From Thiomicrorhabdus heinhorstiae (GTDB taxonomy: Bacteria; Pseudomonadota; Gammaproteobacteria; Thiomicrospirales; Thiomicrospiraceae): a DNA stretch of 64,000 bases. A program made the translations under genes and the position numbers. Below, piece after piece: positions 1 to 7,962 of this stretch; the first letter of the stretch is position 1; each line of letters begins with the position of its first letter. Below the pieces are notes generated by a model. The model was not told the origin of the DNA. It worked only from the letters and a program-made list of their open reading frames with translations, and made no database searches. The DNA is taken from NCBI RefSeq assembly GCF_013391765.2, contig NZ_JACBGI020000008.1, forward strand, positions 1 to 64,000, in the 5' to 3' direction.

Positions 1-49
1 TAGTTAAATTATTTTTGAGTGGAGTTGGGTCTTTTTAACTATACAGAAT

Positions 50-75
50 GTTTTATTAAAGAGAGGAAACCTCTC
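50..75 (-). terminator. Possible terminator at the end of the EamA gene
   Basis: Read on the minus strand, GAGAGG-TTT-CCTCTC forms a 6-bp hairpin followed by TTTAATAAAA. The hairpin lies inside the last codons of the transporter gene and the stop codon lies in the T-rich tail. The tail is imperfect, so this is only a plausible end point of the operon. Confidence 0.35.
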
Positions 76-955
76 CATTTTGGTGCGGTTTTTCCGGTTT
101 ACTTTTTTGTGGAATGGTTTCCAGAAGAGCGGCAACCAGAATCAATACGCCACCAAGCATCTCCAAACCGTCCATCGTTTCGCCGAGAATAAAGCTGGCA
201 GACACCACTGCAGTCACCAGCTCCAGAATTAGAATAATCGACGATTTACCGGCCTCCATTTGCGTAACCGCCCATTGGGTTCCCAAGTTGGCTAATAGCA
301 CCCAGAGAACGGCAAAGGCCAACAGAGTCAGCCAAATATTGAACGAGACCTCCGGAATGACTTGTTCGTCCAGCTGGCTAAACGCCATCAGTGCAAGAAC
401 TGCTGCGCCCAAAAACATAAAATTCAGTTTCAGCATGACCGGAACTTTTGATGAAGCGCGGAAAACGATGTTGTTCATGGCAAACAGGAAGCCGGATAAC
501 AGGGCCAGACCGTCGATCCAGCTCGGCGGAGAATAAAAAGCATTCATGCCGCCGACGACCAAAAAGGCACCGATGATGGAAAGCCCCATACCAAGCCAGC
601 GAAAGGGGGTGATCTGTTCACCCAGAAACAGACGCCCGCCAAGCACCCCCCACAAGGGAACCAGATAGAAGAGCACCATCACACGGATTACGTCACCGAA
701 AATCATCGAAGTATTAAACGCCAGCTGAGCACCGCCGCCCAGCAGCATAATTCCCAGAAGTGCCGGCCAGTTTCCGGCGATCTCTTTTCTGAAGCGCCAG
801 ATAAGCGGGATGGTGATCGCAAACATGATCAGGTATACCAAGAAGGTGATGGCGATGCCGTTGAATCCCTGCTCATGCAGAAATTTCAAGGGCAGCCAGG
901 TAAGCCCCCATAAAATGGAGGCACCAAGTAGAGCGATAATGGCGATAGATTGCAT
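56..955 (-). CDS. EamA-family (DMT superfamily) transporter
   Basis: A 299-residue, very hydrophobic protein with about ten predicted membrane helices in two similar halves, the pattern of the drug/metabolite transporter superfamily. The first helix carries the usual small-residue-rich start (ALLGASILWGLTW). A short polar tail rich in Lys, Pro and Glu follows the last helix. Family members export or import amino acids, nucleosides or other small metabolites; the substrate cannot be read here. It is the last gene of a five-gene minus-strand run, 22 bases after the TIM-barrel gene, so it probably exports or imports something linked to the neighbouring desaturase, hydrolase and isomerase. That link is inference. 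Confidence 0.85.
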   Translation of the reverse strand: MQSIAIIALLGASILWGLTWLPLKFLHEQGFNGIAITFLVYLIMFAITIPLIWRFRKEIAGNWPALLGIMLLGGGAQLAFNTSMIFGDVIRVMVLFYLVPLWGVLGGRLFLGEQITPFRWLGMGLSIIGAFLVVGGMNAFYSPPSWIDGLALLSGFLFAMNNIVFRASSKVPVMLKLNFMFLGAAVLALMAFSQLDEQVIPEVSFNIWLTLLAFAVLWVLLANLGTQWAVTQMEAGKSSIILILELVTAVVSASFILGETMDGLEMLGGVLILVAALLETIPQKSKPEKPHQNGEVSSL

Positions 956-977
956 AGGTTTTAATATTCCGAAAAGG

Positions 978-1820
978 TTAAAGCGCGTCGAGACAATCTG
1001 AATAGGCTTGTCTTACCCGCTTGTTCATCCACTGGTTGACTTCCCACAGGTCGACAACGGGCATTTGTGTATAGGGTTGCAAATGGCAATAACCATCCGG
1101 GCCGAATTCCGGCGTCATGCTGATTTCATCCGCAGTATGCCGATGCTTGTACTGCCAGATCTGTTGCCAGAAATTAAGGTGCGAATCGACCGCCGTTTGA
1201 TATTCAGGAGCGCGGGGATCCGGAACCTGCGGTCCTTGGTCGTAACCAACCCGGGCATGGATATGATAGATTTGCGGAATCAGTTGTTGCAGGGTTTCCA
1301 TTTCCGAATCCATCAGCCTTTCGCAGACAACACACCAGTGACTGATATCGGCTGTCAATTTGAGTTCCGGCAGGGCTTCGGCAATCCGTAGTGTGCTCCA
1401 AGGATTAAAAGTCGGGCGGCTGCGGTGAGTTTCAAAGCTTAATAACAGACCGAATTCTTCCTCCAGACGCATCGCATGTTCGAAAAAAACAATCGCCTCC
1501 GATTCGGACCAGGCATCACAGCCGACGATACAGGTTGCAAACAGGGGACTGAGCGGTTGCGATTTCTCAATCTGCCGTTTGATATCATCCAGATGTTGCG
1601 GTATTGTCCAGCTGCGATCCGGCACATAGTCGTTGCCGGTGACGATTTCGGCAATATAATCGCACTGGTGAATCTGCAGGGTTTCCTGCCATTGCGCCTG
1701 TCTTTTCACCGACGGCGCCCGGCCTTCGATACCGTCAAAACCGGCGAATTTCGCTTGGGCGCAAGCGGATTCGATCGGCAGGGTATTTCCCCAAAGCGTT
1801 TTAAAAGTTTTTAGTCTCAT
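978..1820 (-). CDS. Sugar phosphate isomerase/epimerase-like TIM-barrel protein
   Basis: A 280-residue protein of the xylose-isomerase-like TIM-barrel superfamily. Likely metal-site residues appear in the expected order: Glu in SFETH, Asp/His in TADISHW, His in HIHARVG and Glu in MTPEFGPDGY. Such enzymes isomerise or epimerise sugars and related hydroxy-ketones using a divalent metal; some act as endonucleases or dehydratases. The substrate is unknown. It lies 16 bases after the metallo-hydrolase gene and 22 bases before the EamA transporter, so co-transcription is likely. It has no signal peptide and should be cytoplasmic. Confidence 0.75.
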   Translation of the reverse strand: MRLKTFKTLWGNTLPIESACAQAKFAGFDGIEGRAPSVKRQAQWQETLQIHQCDYIAEIVTGNDYVPDRSWTIPQHLDDIKRQIEKSQPLSPLFATCIVGCDAWSESEAIVFFEHAMRLEEEFGLLLSFETHRSRPTFNPWSTLRIAEALPELKLTADISHWCVVCERLMDSEMETLQQLIPQIYHIHARVGYDQGPQVPDPRAPEYQTAVDSHLNFWQQIWQYKHRHTADEISMTPEFGPDGYCHLQPYTQMPVVDLWEVNQWMNKRVRQAYSDCLDAL

Positions 1821-1836
1821 GGCAGGTGTCTAGACT

Positions 1837-2619
1837 CTACTCGAAGTAGTTTGGAAAACGGTTTGTTTTCAGGTAAAACTGCCAGTCGTGGTTCGGCCAA
1901 AGGTCGGCTTTCTCTTTTTCGCTCAGCGACTTTAACTTGCGGATACTGTCGATCGCCAAGGCTTCGTTGTCCTGCCAGCAAAGTCCGGGCGCGACTTCAT
2001 CCCGAATGTTTTCCACCAGATCGGCGGCATCGCCGGCCAGGATAATCGGCGGGCCTTTTGGCAGTTCGATCATCATCGACATGTGGCCGGCGGTATGCCC
2101 CGGTGTTTCGATGGCATTTACTCCGGGAACCAGTTCGTATTCGCCGGTTTGGATTTTCCAGTTCAGCGGCAGCTCGAAGTCGTTGGCGAAGTAGGCGTCG
2201 TCGGCCGGTTCTTTGGCGGCTTTCATTTCCTGTTGATGGACGTGAACTTCCGCGCCGCAGAATTCACACAATCCGCCGGCATGATCGAAGTGCAGATGGC
2301 TGCAGAATACCATGTCGATGTCTTCCGGTTGCAGTCCGAGGATTTCCAGTTTATTCGGCAGACGCTGTTCTTCGGTCATATCCGGCGGTCCGAAAGGAAA
2401 ACCGTCGTGCTCGTAGTACTGGGCACGCAAATCCGGCTGATTGATTTTCTGATAGTCGCAGCCGACATCGAACAGGATGCGTCCGTTGTTGGTTTCGATC
2501 AGGTAGGCGAGAATCGGTGCCTTGATGATTTCGCCCTGGCCGCGTCCGCGGGTCGAAAGGGTTTTCTCATAGGTGTGTTCACCGGTGAGAATCGACCAGA
2601 ATTTTTTCACTTGAGTCAT
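1837..2619 (-). CDS. Metallo-beta-lactamase fold hydrolase, AHL-lactonase-like
   Basis: A 260-residue protein with the metal-binding motif SHLHFDHAGG near residue 107. A later His in ETPGHTAGH, an Asp in LAGDAAD and a C-terminal His (WPNHDW) complete a two-zinc site. The arrangement and length match the AttM/AiiA-type N-acyl homoserine lactonase branch of the MBL superfamily, which opens lactone rings; many relatives hydrolyse other lactones or esters. No signal peptide. In context (desaturase or hydroxylase upstream, isomerase downstream) a lactone intermediate of a small catabolic route is as likely as quorum quenching. Family assignment is firm; substrate is inference. Confidence 0.8.
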   Translation of the reverse strand: MTQVKKFWSILTGEHTYEKTLSTRGRGQGEIIKAPILAYLIETNNGRILFDVGCDYQKINQPDLRAQYYEHDGFPFGPPDMTEEQRLPNKLEILGLQPEDIDMVFCSHLHFDHAGGLCEFCGAEVHVHQQEMKAAKEPADDAYFANDFELPLNWKIQTGEYELVPGVNAIETPGHTAGHMSMMIELPKGPPIILAGDAADLVENIRDEVAPGLCWQDNEALAIDSIRKLKSLSEKEKADLWPNHDWQFYLKTNRFPNYFE

Positions 2620-2635
2620 GAGTCGGGTTCCGTAT

Positions 2636-3649
2636 TTAGTGCGCCGTTAGGAATGACACGCCGTCGACACCGATAAAGGTTTCGCCTTCATCGTGTTTGA
2701 CCGGCAGATCGATCGGATCGCCGTTGAGAATTCTTGGTATCCGGTAGTGATGGAAGCTTTTAATTAGGTGGCGGAAGGTTAAAACCTGCTGATCGTTATC
2801 GCCGTATATCTGCTGATGCAGTTTCGGCAGTCGATACCAGGGCTGAAGCTGCTGATGGTGATGCACATTGTGGTAGCAGAAATTCAACACTAGCAAATTA
2901 ATCCACGGATATTTCACCGACAGCAAATTCGAGTAGGTGTTGTGCTCCTCGAACTCGCGATCTCTTAAACGTGCTTCCGGGCCACGCGGCGAGTCGAGGG
3001 TTTCATAGACTTCATAGGTGTGCTGATGTATATCCATAAAGCGCATGACGGTCAAGAACAGCAGATACGATAGGGCGTACAACCACAGGAAGTGAATCGA
3101 AATCGACGTCAGCCAGGCGAAGAGGGCAAGGCGCACGATCAGAACCGACAGCACGCGTACTCGTCTTTGACGGCGATTGGCCTTAACAAACGGTAACATA
3201 ATCACCAGTAAGTGCATGAGGATTTCCAGAGCGGGAATATATGCCCACTCCAGCGTTTGCAAAGTCTTCAGAAGAATCGGATGTTTTTCCAGAATTGGGC
3301 GGAAGTCGAAACTGACGATGTCGGCTCGATCCGAATGATGGCGGTTATGCTTATGCACTATGTCGTCAAAGTGCGAGTAGCTGCAACCGGTAATCCATAA
3401 CAGCAATTCGCCATACCAGCGATTAGCCTGCTTTTTACGGAAAACGCTTTGATGAGCCGCTTCATGAATAAGATAAGCGGCGATTACCATTGAATGGGCA
3501 AACCACAAGACCCCCAGCAGGTTGAAGTACCAGGTATCGATCAACATCCAGTATCCGCCGATCAAATATCCGCCCAGTGAATAAGCGGTCGCTAGCAGTG
3601 TAGGCAGTAGCGCATCGTCGTGTCTGAAGGTTTTCGAATTCGAAGGCAT
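2636..3649 (-). CDS. Membrane fatty-acid-desaturase-family di-iron enzyme
   Basis: A 337-residue integral membrane protein with the three histidine boxes of the desaturase/hydroxylase superfamily: HEAAHQ near residue 63, HNRHH near 100 and HNVHHHQ near 260. Hydrophobic segments lie between the boxes and would place all His clusters on the cytoplasmic face around two irons. The family inserts double bonds or hydroxyl groups into acyl chains and other hydrophobic molecules using O2 and an external electron donor. It starts 99 bases after the binding-protein gene and ends 16 bases before the lactonase-like gene. Neighbours suggest oxidation of an imported compound rather than membrane lipid, but this is not proven. 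Confidence 0.8.
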   Translation of the reverse strand: MPSNSKTFRHDDALLPTLLATAYSLGGYLIGGYWMLIDTWYFNLLGVLWFAHSMVIAAYLIHEAAHQSVFRKKQANRWYGELLLWITGCSYSHFDDIVHKHNRHHSDRADIVSFDFRPILEKHPILLKTLQTLEWAYIPALEILMHLLVIMLPFVKANRRQRRVRVLSVLIVRLALFAWLTSISIHFLWLYALSYLLFLTVMRFMDIHQHTYEVYETLDSPRGPEARLRDREFEEHNTYSNLLSVKYPWINLLVLNFCYHNVHHHQQLQPWYRLPKLHQQIYGDNDQQVLTFRHLIKSFHHYRIPRILNGDPIDLPVKHDEGETFIGVDGVSFLTAH

Positions 3650-3748
3650 CGTGGTTTACTCACTTTCAGGTGAAAATAAAATGCAGCAACCTTATTGGGT
3701 TGCTGCGTTCGAGAGGGTTCGAAGTGTTGCTTCGATTTGATCCGGTAC

Positions 3749-4735
3749 TTATAGACCGTTCGTCAGACTACCGTCAAAGTAAGCATCGACATCCTGTGGA
3801 GTGTCGTACACTTTGTTATTGACGTTGAAGTCGTCAGAGATTTTTGAAGAACCGTAGATAGAATCCAGACCCGGACCTTTTTTGTAAGCCGTTTTTGCTT
3901 CTTCCAAAGTCAGTAGTTTGGTTCCTTTCAAGAAAGGTGCATATTCTTCAGCGGTCAGACCTACGCGAGAAGCCATGATTTTCAAAGCGTCGTCACGAGT
4001 TTTAGGGTCATTGATGTAGGCAACGACTTCATACCAGACTTTTAATACTTTTTCCCAGTCCGCTCCGCGAGATGCCAAGCTTGCAGGGTTGACAGAAAGT
4101 CCGTCGTAAATGATTCCCGGTTTGTCGTGAGAGGTGAAAATAGCGGTTGAACCAGGAACCAGTTTTAGCGCCTGACCTGAGCTTGGTTGCCATGCAACGA
4201 TAGCGTCAACTTCACCAGAAGCCAAAACTTGCGGAGTTTCGTTGGTAGGAACGTTAACCAAAGTCACGTCAGATTCGCTCATGCCGTTTGCTTCAAGTGC
4301 AGTCAAAAGCAGCAGGTGACCGACGAAACCAACTTCAACACCGACTTTTTTGCCTTTCAAATCTTTAACGGATTTGATTCCAGGCTGACCGACAACCATG
4401 TCGTTACCGTTAGAGTAGTCGTTGATAGCGATCATGACACTCGGCGCACCAGTTGAACCGGTAACCAGAGCGTCACCGTTGGTCATGCCGACGGCATCCA
4501 GTTGTCCGGCTGCGAAAGCTTCCATGGATGCAACGTAGTCGAACCATTCAAATTGCACATCGACGCCTTCTTTCTCAAACCATTTTTTCTCAATGGCAAC
4601 TTCCCACGCTACCCAGCCCGGCCAGTCGCTGTAACCGATTTTCAATGGTTCGGCGGCATTGGCAATCCAGGAAAGGCTGCTTAAAGATAAAACCGCAGCA
4701 AATTTTGCCGCTTTCTTAAAGACTCCAAGGTTCAT
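3749..4735 (-). CDS. ABC transporter substrate-binding protein, NitT/TauT type
   Basis: A 328-residue periplasmic protein with a Sec signal peptide ending near SWIANAA. The mature start ([19 protein letters not shown]) and the [10 protein letters not shown] segment are typical of nitrate/sulfonate/bicarbonate-type binding proteins (NMT1/SsuA-like). From memory, this opening resembles binding proteins annotated near urea or guanidine carboxylase genes, which hints at a nitrogenous ligand; treat that as weak. The start is supported by GGAG eight bases upstream. It heads the minus-strand run but no permease or ATPase is adjacent, so it must share a transporter encoded elsewhere or act as a sensor. 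Confidence 0.85.
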   Translation of the reverse strand: MNLGVFKKAAKFAAVLSLSSLSWIANAAEPLKIGYSDWPGWVAWEVAIEKKWFEKEGVDVQFEWFDYVASMEAFAAGQLDAVGMTNGDALVTGSTGAPSVMIAINDYSNGNDMVVGQPGIKSVKDLKGKKVGVEVGFVGHLLLLTALEANGMSESDVTLVNVPTNETPQVLASGEVDAIVAWQPSSGQALKLVPGSTAIFTSHDKPGIIYDGLSVNPASLASRGADWEKVLKVWYEVVAYINDPKTRDDALKIMASRVGLTAEEYAPFLKGTKLLTLEEAKTAYKKGPGLDSIYGSSKISDDFNVNNKVYDTPQDVDAYFDGSLTNGL

Positions 4736-5153
4736 AGGTGATTCTCCGTTTTATTGATTATTACGAAACTTGTTAAAGGTAATAACTTATAAGCAAGAAC
4801 TAATTTATGTTTTTAAAAAATACATATTTATCAATGTGTTACTATATTTTGGTGTTTTTATAATGGCGCTTAACTACTTGAATTTGATTTATTTTGGTTG
4901 TTTTTTGTTTTTTTGTGGTGCGAAAAGGGGCGCGTTGTACATTATTTTCTCCGGTTATTCAGAGAAGTTTTCCCGATATGTTTAATATTCAATCGTAGTG
5001 CTTTGATATTCATAGACAAGAACAGCACGATTTTGCGGATACTATTTTGCTTAGACGCGTAACAGATAGCATCCCGCGTTGTTTAACGGTTGGCTGCATT
5101 GTTTGTAAAGAAAGCCGGATGCGTAGACATCCGACAATAGGAGGAATAAAAGT
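4736..5153. other. AT-rich intergenic region, no gene supported
   Basis: Holds the promoter side of the minus-strand operon and, near its right end (5116-5133), a CGGATG/CATCCG hairpin that sits just before the Shine-Dalgarno of the small ORF at 5154. I found no convincing riboswitch, sigma54 element or coding region in the rest. Confidence 0.5.
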
Positions 5154-5237
5154 ATGAAAATCGATGAAATGGGCTGTGTTAAGCCTTTCATAAGTAGTCT
5201 TAGGGAAGAGCATTTTCTGACTTACATTATGTTGTAA
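5154..5237 (+). CDS. Candidate 27-residue small ORF with consensus Shine-Dalgarno
   Basis: ATG at 5154 is preceded by AGGAGG (5139-5144) with nine bases between. A CGGATG-CGTAGA-CATCCG hairpin (5116-5133) lies six bases before the Shine-Dalgarno. The peptide begins MKIDEMGCVKPFISSLREEH and ends in FLTYIML; it has one Cys and a hydrophobic C-terminus. I do not recognise it. It could be a small protein, a leader peptide for the gene at 5387, or chance. The strength of the ribosome site is the only real evidence. Confidence 0.35.
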   Translation: MKIDEMGCVKPFISSLREEHFLTYIML

Positions 5238-5386
5238 GTTGGCGGATTCATTGATGATTTCAATCAAGTTGTCGGAAACTCATTCTGAAAAAGGCGATAA
5301 ATCTTTTGTCAGACTTAAATAAGAGTGTGGCGGAGGAAGTGTGCTATATTAGATTTCACTAATAGAATTTATTAGGGAGAATAAAT

Positions 5387-5674
5387 ATGTTTGATTCCGT
5401 AGTTGAATTATCCGATTCGAGTTTTATACTTCTTGCTCTTGGCGAGGGTGCGAAACCGACCTTTAAAGCAGTTCACACCGATCGTAACTTTTTAGCGGCT
5501 TTGGGAGATGAAATGGTCTATCCCGAAAAATCGCAATTCGTTCGCTTTCAAGTGATTCCCGCCAAAGATATTTTCTCGCTTAATTACCCGGGTACGCACT
5601 TTGATCATGTTCTTGAAGCGATTATCAAGAATATTCTGCTGGGGCAGAATGTCGAGCAAGTGGTCAGAATTTAG
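5387..5674 (+). CDS. Hypothetical 95-residue protein
   Basis: Not recognised. A soluble, slightly acidic protein without signal peptide or membrane segment. The start is supported by AGGGAGA about nine bases upstream of the ATG, and a TATATT element lies at about 5344. The stop overlaps by four bases, tail to tail, with the minus-strand gene at 5671. The C-terminal half (ending NVEQVVRI) could be helical. No function is proposed. Confidence 0.6.
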   Translation: MFDSVVELSDSSFILLALGEGAKPTFKAVHTDRNFLAALGDEMVYPEKSQFVRFQVIPAKDIFSLNYPGTHFDHVLEAIIKNILLGQNVEQVVRI

Positions 5675-5919
5675 GTTCGGCCGATTCCGAACATACGTCC
5701 AAGGAATCTGAGAAAAACAAATATCGCTACCGCTAACCAGGCAAATACAAACCACTTAAGCACTTCGTATAAAGATCTGAAATTATCCGCTTGGGCGGAA
5801 AGTCCTTCCACCGTTATCAGACCGTCTTCAGCCGTCGATAGAGCCTGAAGCGCGACGATTAGAAAAATCGCGCCAAGCAGTGCACCGCCGTACCAGGTGA
5901 TTTTGCTCCAAATATCCAT
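5671..5919 (-). CDS. Small two-helix membrane protein, hypothetical
   Basis: An 82-residue protein with two hydrophobic segments, about residues 8-28 and 56-75, joined by a polar loop rich in Asp, Glu and Ser. It is followed by a basic tail (RFLGRMFGIGRT), which predicts both ends in the cytoplasm. Not recognised beyond that. It converges with the 95-residue gene, overlapping at the stop codons. Confidence 0.55.
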   Translation of the reverse strand: MDIWSKITWYGGALLGAIFLIVALQALSTAEDGLITVEGLSAQADNFRSLYEVLKWFVFAWLAVAIFVFLRFLGRMFGIGRT

Positions 5920-6033
5920 TCTCGTTCCTTCTATGGAGTGATTTGCTAGACGATATAGTCTATAGATTAATGGTTCGAAGATAAAGCGTCGATCTTCACT
6001 AGGGTTTGCTTGAATGCATAGCGAAATTAAAAA

Positions 6034-6768
6034 CTAAAAAAAGCTAAAAAATCCGGATTTTTCTTCTTTATCCCGTTTTAACAGAGTGTAATTCGACGGT
6101 CTCTGAAGATAATTTTTCCACCGCTTGATTGTCGAGACATCAAAGGTTTTTTCATAGCCGTTTTTTTGCCCGTTAACCAGATAACCGGTTTTTTCGTTGA
6201 ATTTATAAATAACCATCAGGTCAGCACGATCTTTGAGCGGAAATGCCACCTTAATTTCGTTGTCCAAAACCAGAGGCGAGTTATTGTCTTCTTCGCCGTA
6301 GAGCAGAACCATATGTGGTTCCAGTGTCGGAAGTTTGCGCACGTAAGCCAGATTGAGGGATGTGATCGGCACATTCAGATTGCGTAGAGCGGTGTATTTG
6401 GCGATCGAGTAATCCTCGCAATCACCGGCGTCTTTTGCCAGAAATTCAAACGGGGTAGCCCAGTAGTCCTCGGTTTTCCAGATTGAGTAATCGGAGTTGT
6501 AGGGAATTTCATTAAAGCGCTGATTAATGAATTTCACCTGTTGGATTTCAGGTAAGTTTTTGGCTTGTTGCAAAATCTCATTCCAGGTTTCCAATCGGCG
6601 GGGAGCGAAATAGCCGTAATTCTTTTCAGAATCGCGGATGACCTGATCCGAAATCAGAGTTGGCGAAGGCTCTTCACGATAGGTGGAACAGCTGGACAGG
6701 CTTAGAGTACCAATGAAAGCGAGCAAAAGCAGTCCAAGTGTGTAGCGGGGGTTTTTGAAATTAAGCAT
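6034..6768 (-). CDS. LapG-like transglutaminase-fold cysteine protease, predicted lipoprotein
   Basis: A 244-residue protein of the bacterial transglutaminase-like cysteine peptidase family (peptidase C93, LapG type). The catalytic triad is visible: Cys in DAGDCEDYSIAKY, His in LEPHMVLLYG and Asp in LVLDNEI, and the DYWATPFEFL segment before the Cys is also typical. The N-terminus is a signal peptide ending in a lipobox (LSLSSC), so the enzyme should be lipid-anchored; known LapG is soluble in the periplasm. LapG cleaves the large surface adhesin LapA when c-di-GMP is low and its inhibitor LapD lets it go. No lapD or adhesin gene is in the window. Confidence 0.8.
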   Translation of the reverse strand: MLNFKNPRYTLGLLLLAFIGTLSLSSCSTYREEPSPTLISDQVIRDSEKNYGYFAPRRLETWNEILQQAKNLPEIQQVKFINQRFNEIPYNSDYSIWKTEDYWATPFEFLAKDAGDCEDYSIAKYTALRNLNVPITSLNLAYVRKLPTLEPHMVLLYGEEDNNSPLVLDNEIKVAFPLKDRADLMVIYKFNEKTGYLVNGQKNGYEKTFDVSTIKRWKNYLQRPSNYTLLKRDKEEKSGFFSFF

Positions 6769-6928
6769 GAGACGTTTTTACTGGTTAACTGTTTGCTGAA
6801 TACTTTACCGCAAAACCGTTTTCAGCGCTGGAGAAGATAGCAAAGGGCGTTTTCAGGTTAAAGTTATGGGTATTTTTTAGATAATTAACTACCTGAAGAA
6901 AGATAGATAATTATCTGTAATTCAAAGG

Positions 6929-7909
6929 TTATTTTATTACTTTTGATGCAAAGTGTGCTGCTCCAAGCAGAGGCGCTTCCGGATTGTCGACGATGCGAAC
7001 CGGAATCTGCTCGATTGCGTGTTTCATCCGTCCCTTATCAAGGAATCCCTGCATAAATTCACCGGCTTCAAGTGCCGAACGAATTTTCGGTGCGATGCCT
7101 CCGGCAATATAGACGCCGCCAAGTGGCAAAGATTTCAAGGCGAGATTTCCAGCTTCGGTGCCGTAGATTCTGCAGAACAGCCGCATCGCTTCCTGACACA
7201 AAGCATCCTGCTGCTTCAGCGCCGCTATACTGATTACTGCATTGCGGTCGCCTTGCTGCATCTCCGCTTCAAGTTCAGGGGTTTCCTTGGCAAATCCGCT
7301 GCTTTTCAAAAAGTCGTATAGGTTACCGAAACCGTTGCCGGAGAGAATGCGTTCCATACTGACATGGCCGTTGAAGCGTTCTCTTAAAAAGAGCAGTAAC
7401 TGATCTTCCTGAGCATTCTGCGGAGCAAATTCGCAGTGACCGCCTTCGGTCGGCATGGCATGGTGTTCCCGACCGTCAAAAAACAGGATCGCCTCGCCCA
7501 GGCCGGTTCCGGCGGCGATGACGGCGATGTGTCCCGGTTTTTCATCGGCATGCGGGTTCAGTTCATAGAATTGGTCGAGACGCAGGATGCCGTAAGCGGC
7601 CGATTCCAGATCGTTTAACAGATGGACTTTGGGAATGTTCAGTTCGGCACTGATTTCCGCGGCATCGATTATCCAGGGCAGGTTCGTTGTTACGCAACGT
7701 TGGGCTTTAATCGGCCCGGCGATTCCGAATACGGCTGCGGCAAGACCATCTTCACCGCCTAAAAATTCCAGCAACAGGTCTTCAAAACGCGAGTGTTGTC
7801 CGCTGGGGAAGGTCTCCTTACGGATTTCCTGCAGTTGGCCGCCATCGGTTTGGTAAATGGCCAGTACGGTTTTGGTTCCACCGACATCGCCTGCCAGAAT
7901 TCGAGCCAT
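6929..7909 (-). CDS. glk: Glucokinase
   Basis: A 326-residue glucokinase of the bacterial Glk family: the ATP phosphate-binding start ILAGDVGGTKT, the segment VHLLNDLESAAYG with the likely catalytic Asp, AAGTGLGEA, and EGGHCEFAP. It phosphorylates glucose to glucose-6-phosphate in the cytosol. An in-frame ATG two codons upstream (7915) touches the Shine-Dalgarno, while the ATG at 7909 lies six bases after AGGAG, so 7909 is chosen. It lies 53 bases downstream of the GH15/phosphorylase-kinase-like gene on the same strand. The pairing suggests that glucose released from a glucan is captured by this enzyme. Confidence 0.9.
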   Translation of the reverse strand: MARILAGDVGGTKTVLAIYQTDGGQLQEIRKETFPSGQHSRFEDLLLEFLGGEDGLAAAVFGIAGPIKAQRCVTTNLPWIIDAAEISAELNIPKVHLLNDLESAAYGILRLDQFYELNPHADEKPGHIAVIAAGTGLGEAILFFDGREHHAMPTEGGHCEFAPQNAQEDQLLLFLRERFNGHVSMERILSGNGFGNLYDFLKSSGFAKETPELEAEMQQGDRNAVISIAALKQQDALCQEAMRLFCRIYGTEAGNLALKSLPLGGVYIAGGIAPKIRSALEAGEFMQGFLDKGRMKHAIEQIPVRIVDNPEAPLLGAAHFASKVIK

Positions 7910-7962
7910 AATCATCTCCTCTAGATGCCTCGAGAGCGAAAAAGTAATTCGCCTGTTGTTTC

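Noticed and set aside
4770-5267. Reading frames of 71 and 85 residues (4770-4985 plus, 5010-5267 minus)
   Set aside because: No Shine-Dalgarno, AT-driven composition and no recognisable content; the minus frame overlaps the better supported small ORF at 5154.
4736-5386. Guanidine or other riboswitch, or sigma54 promoter, upstream of the orphan binding protein
   Set aside because: No ykkC-type conserved motifs; a TTGGCTGC-like stretch near 5091 has the wrong spacing for -24/-12.
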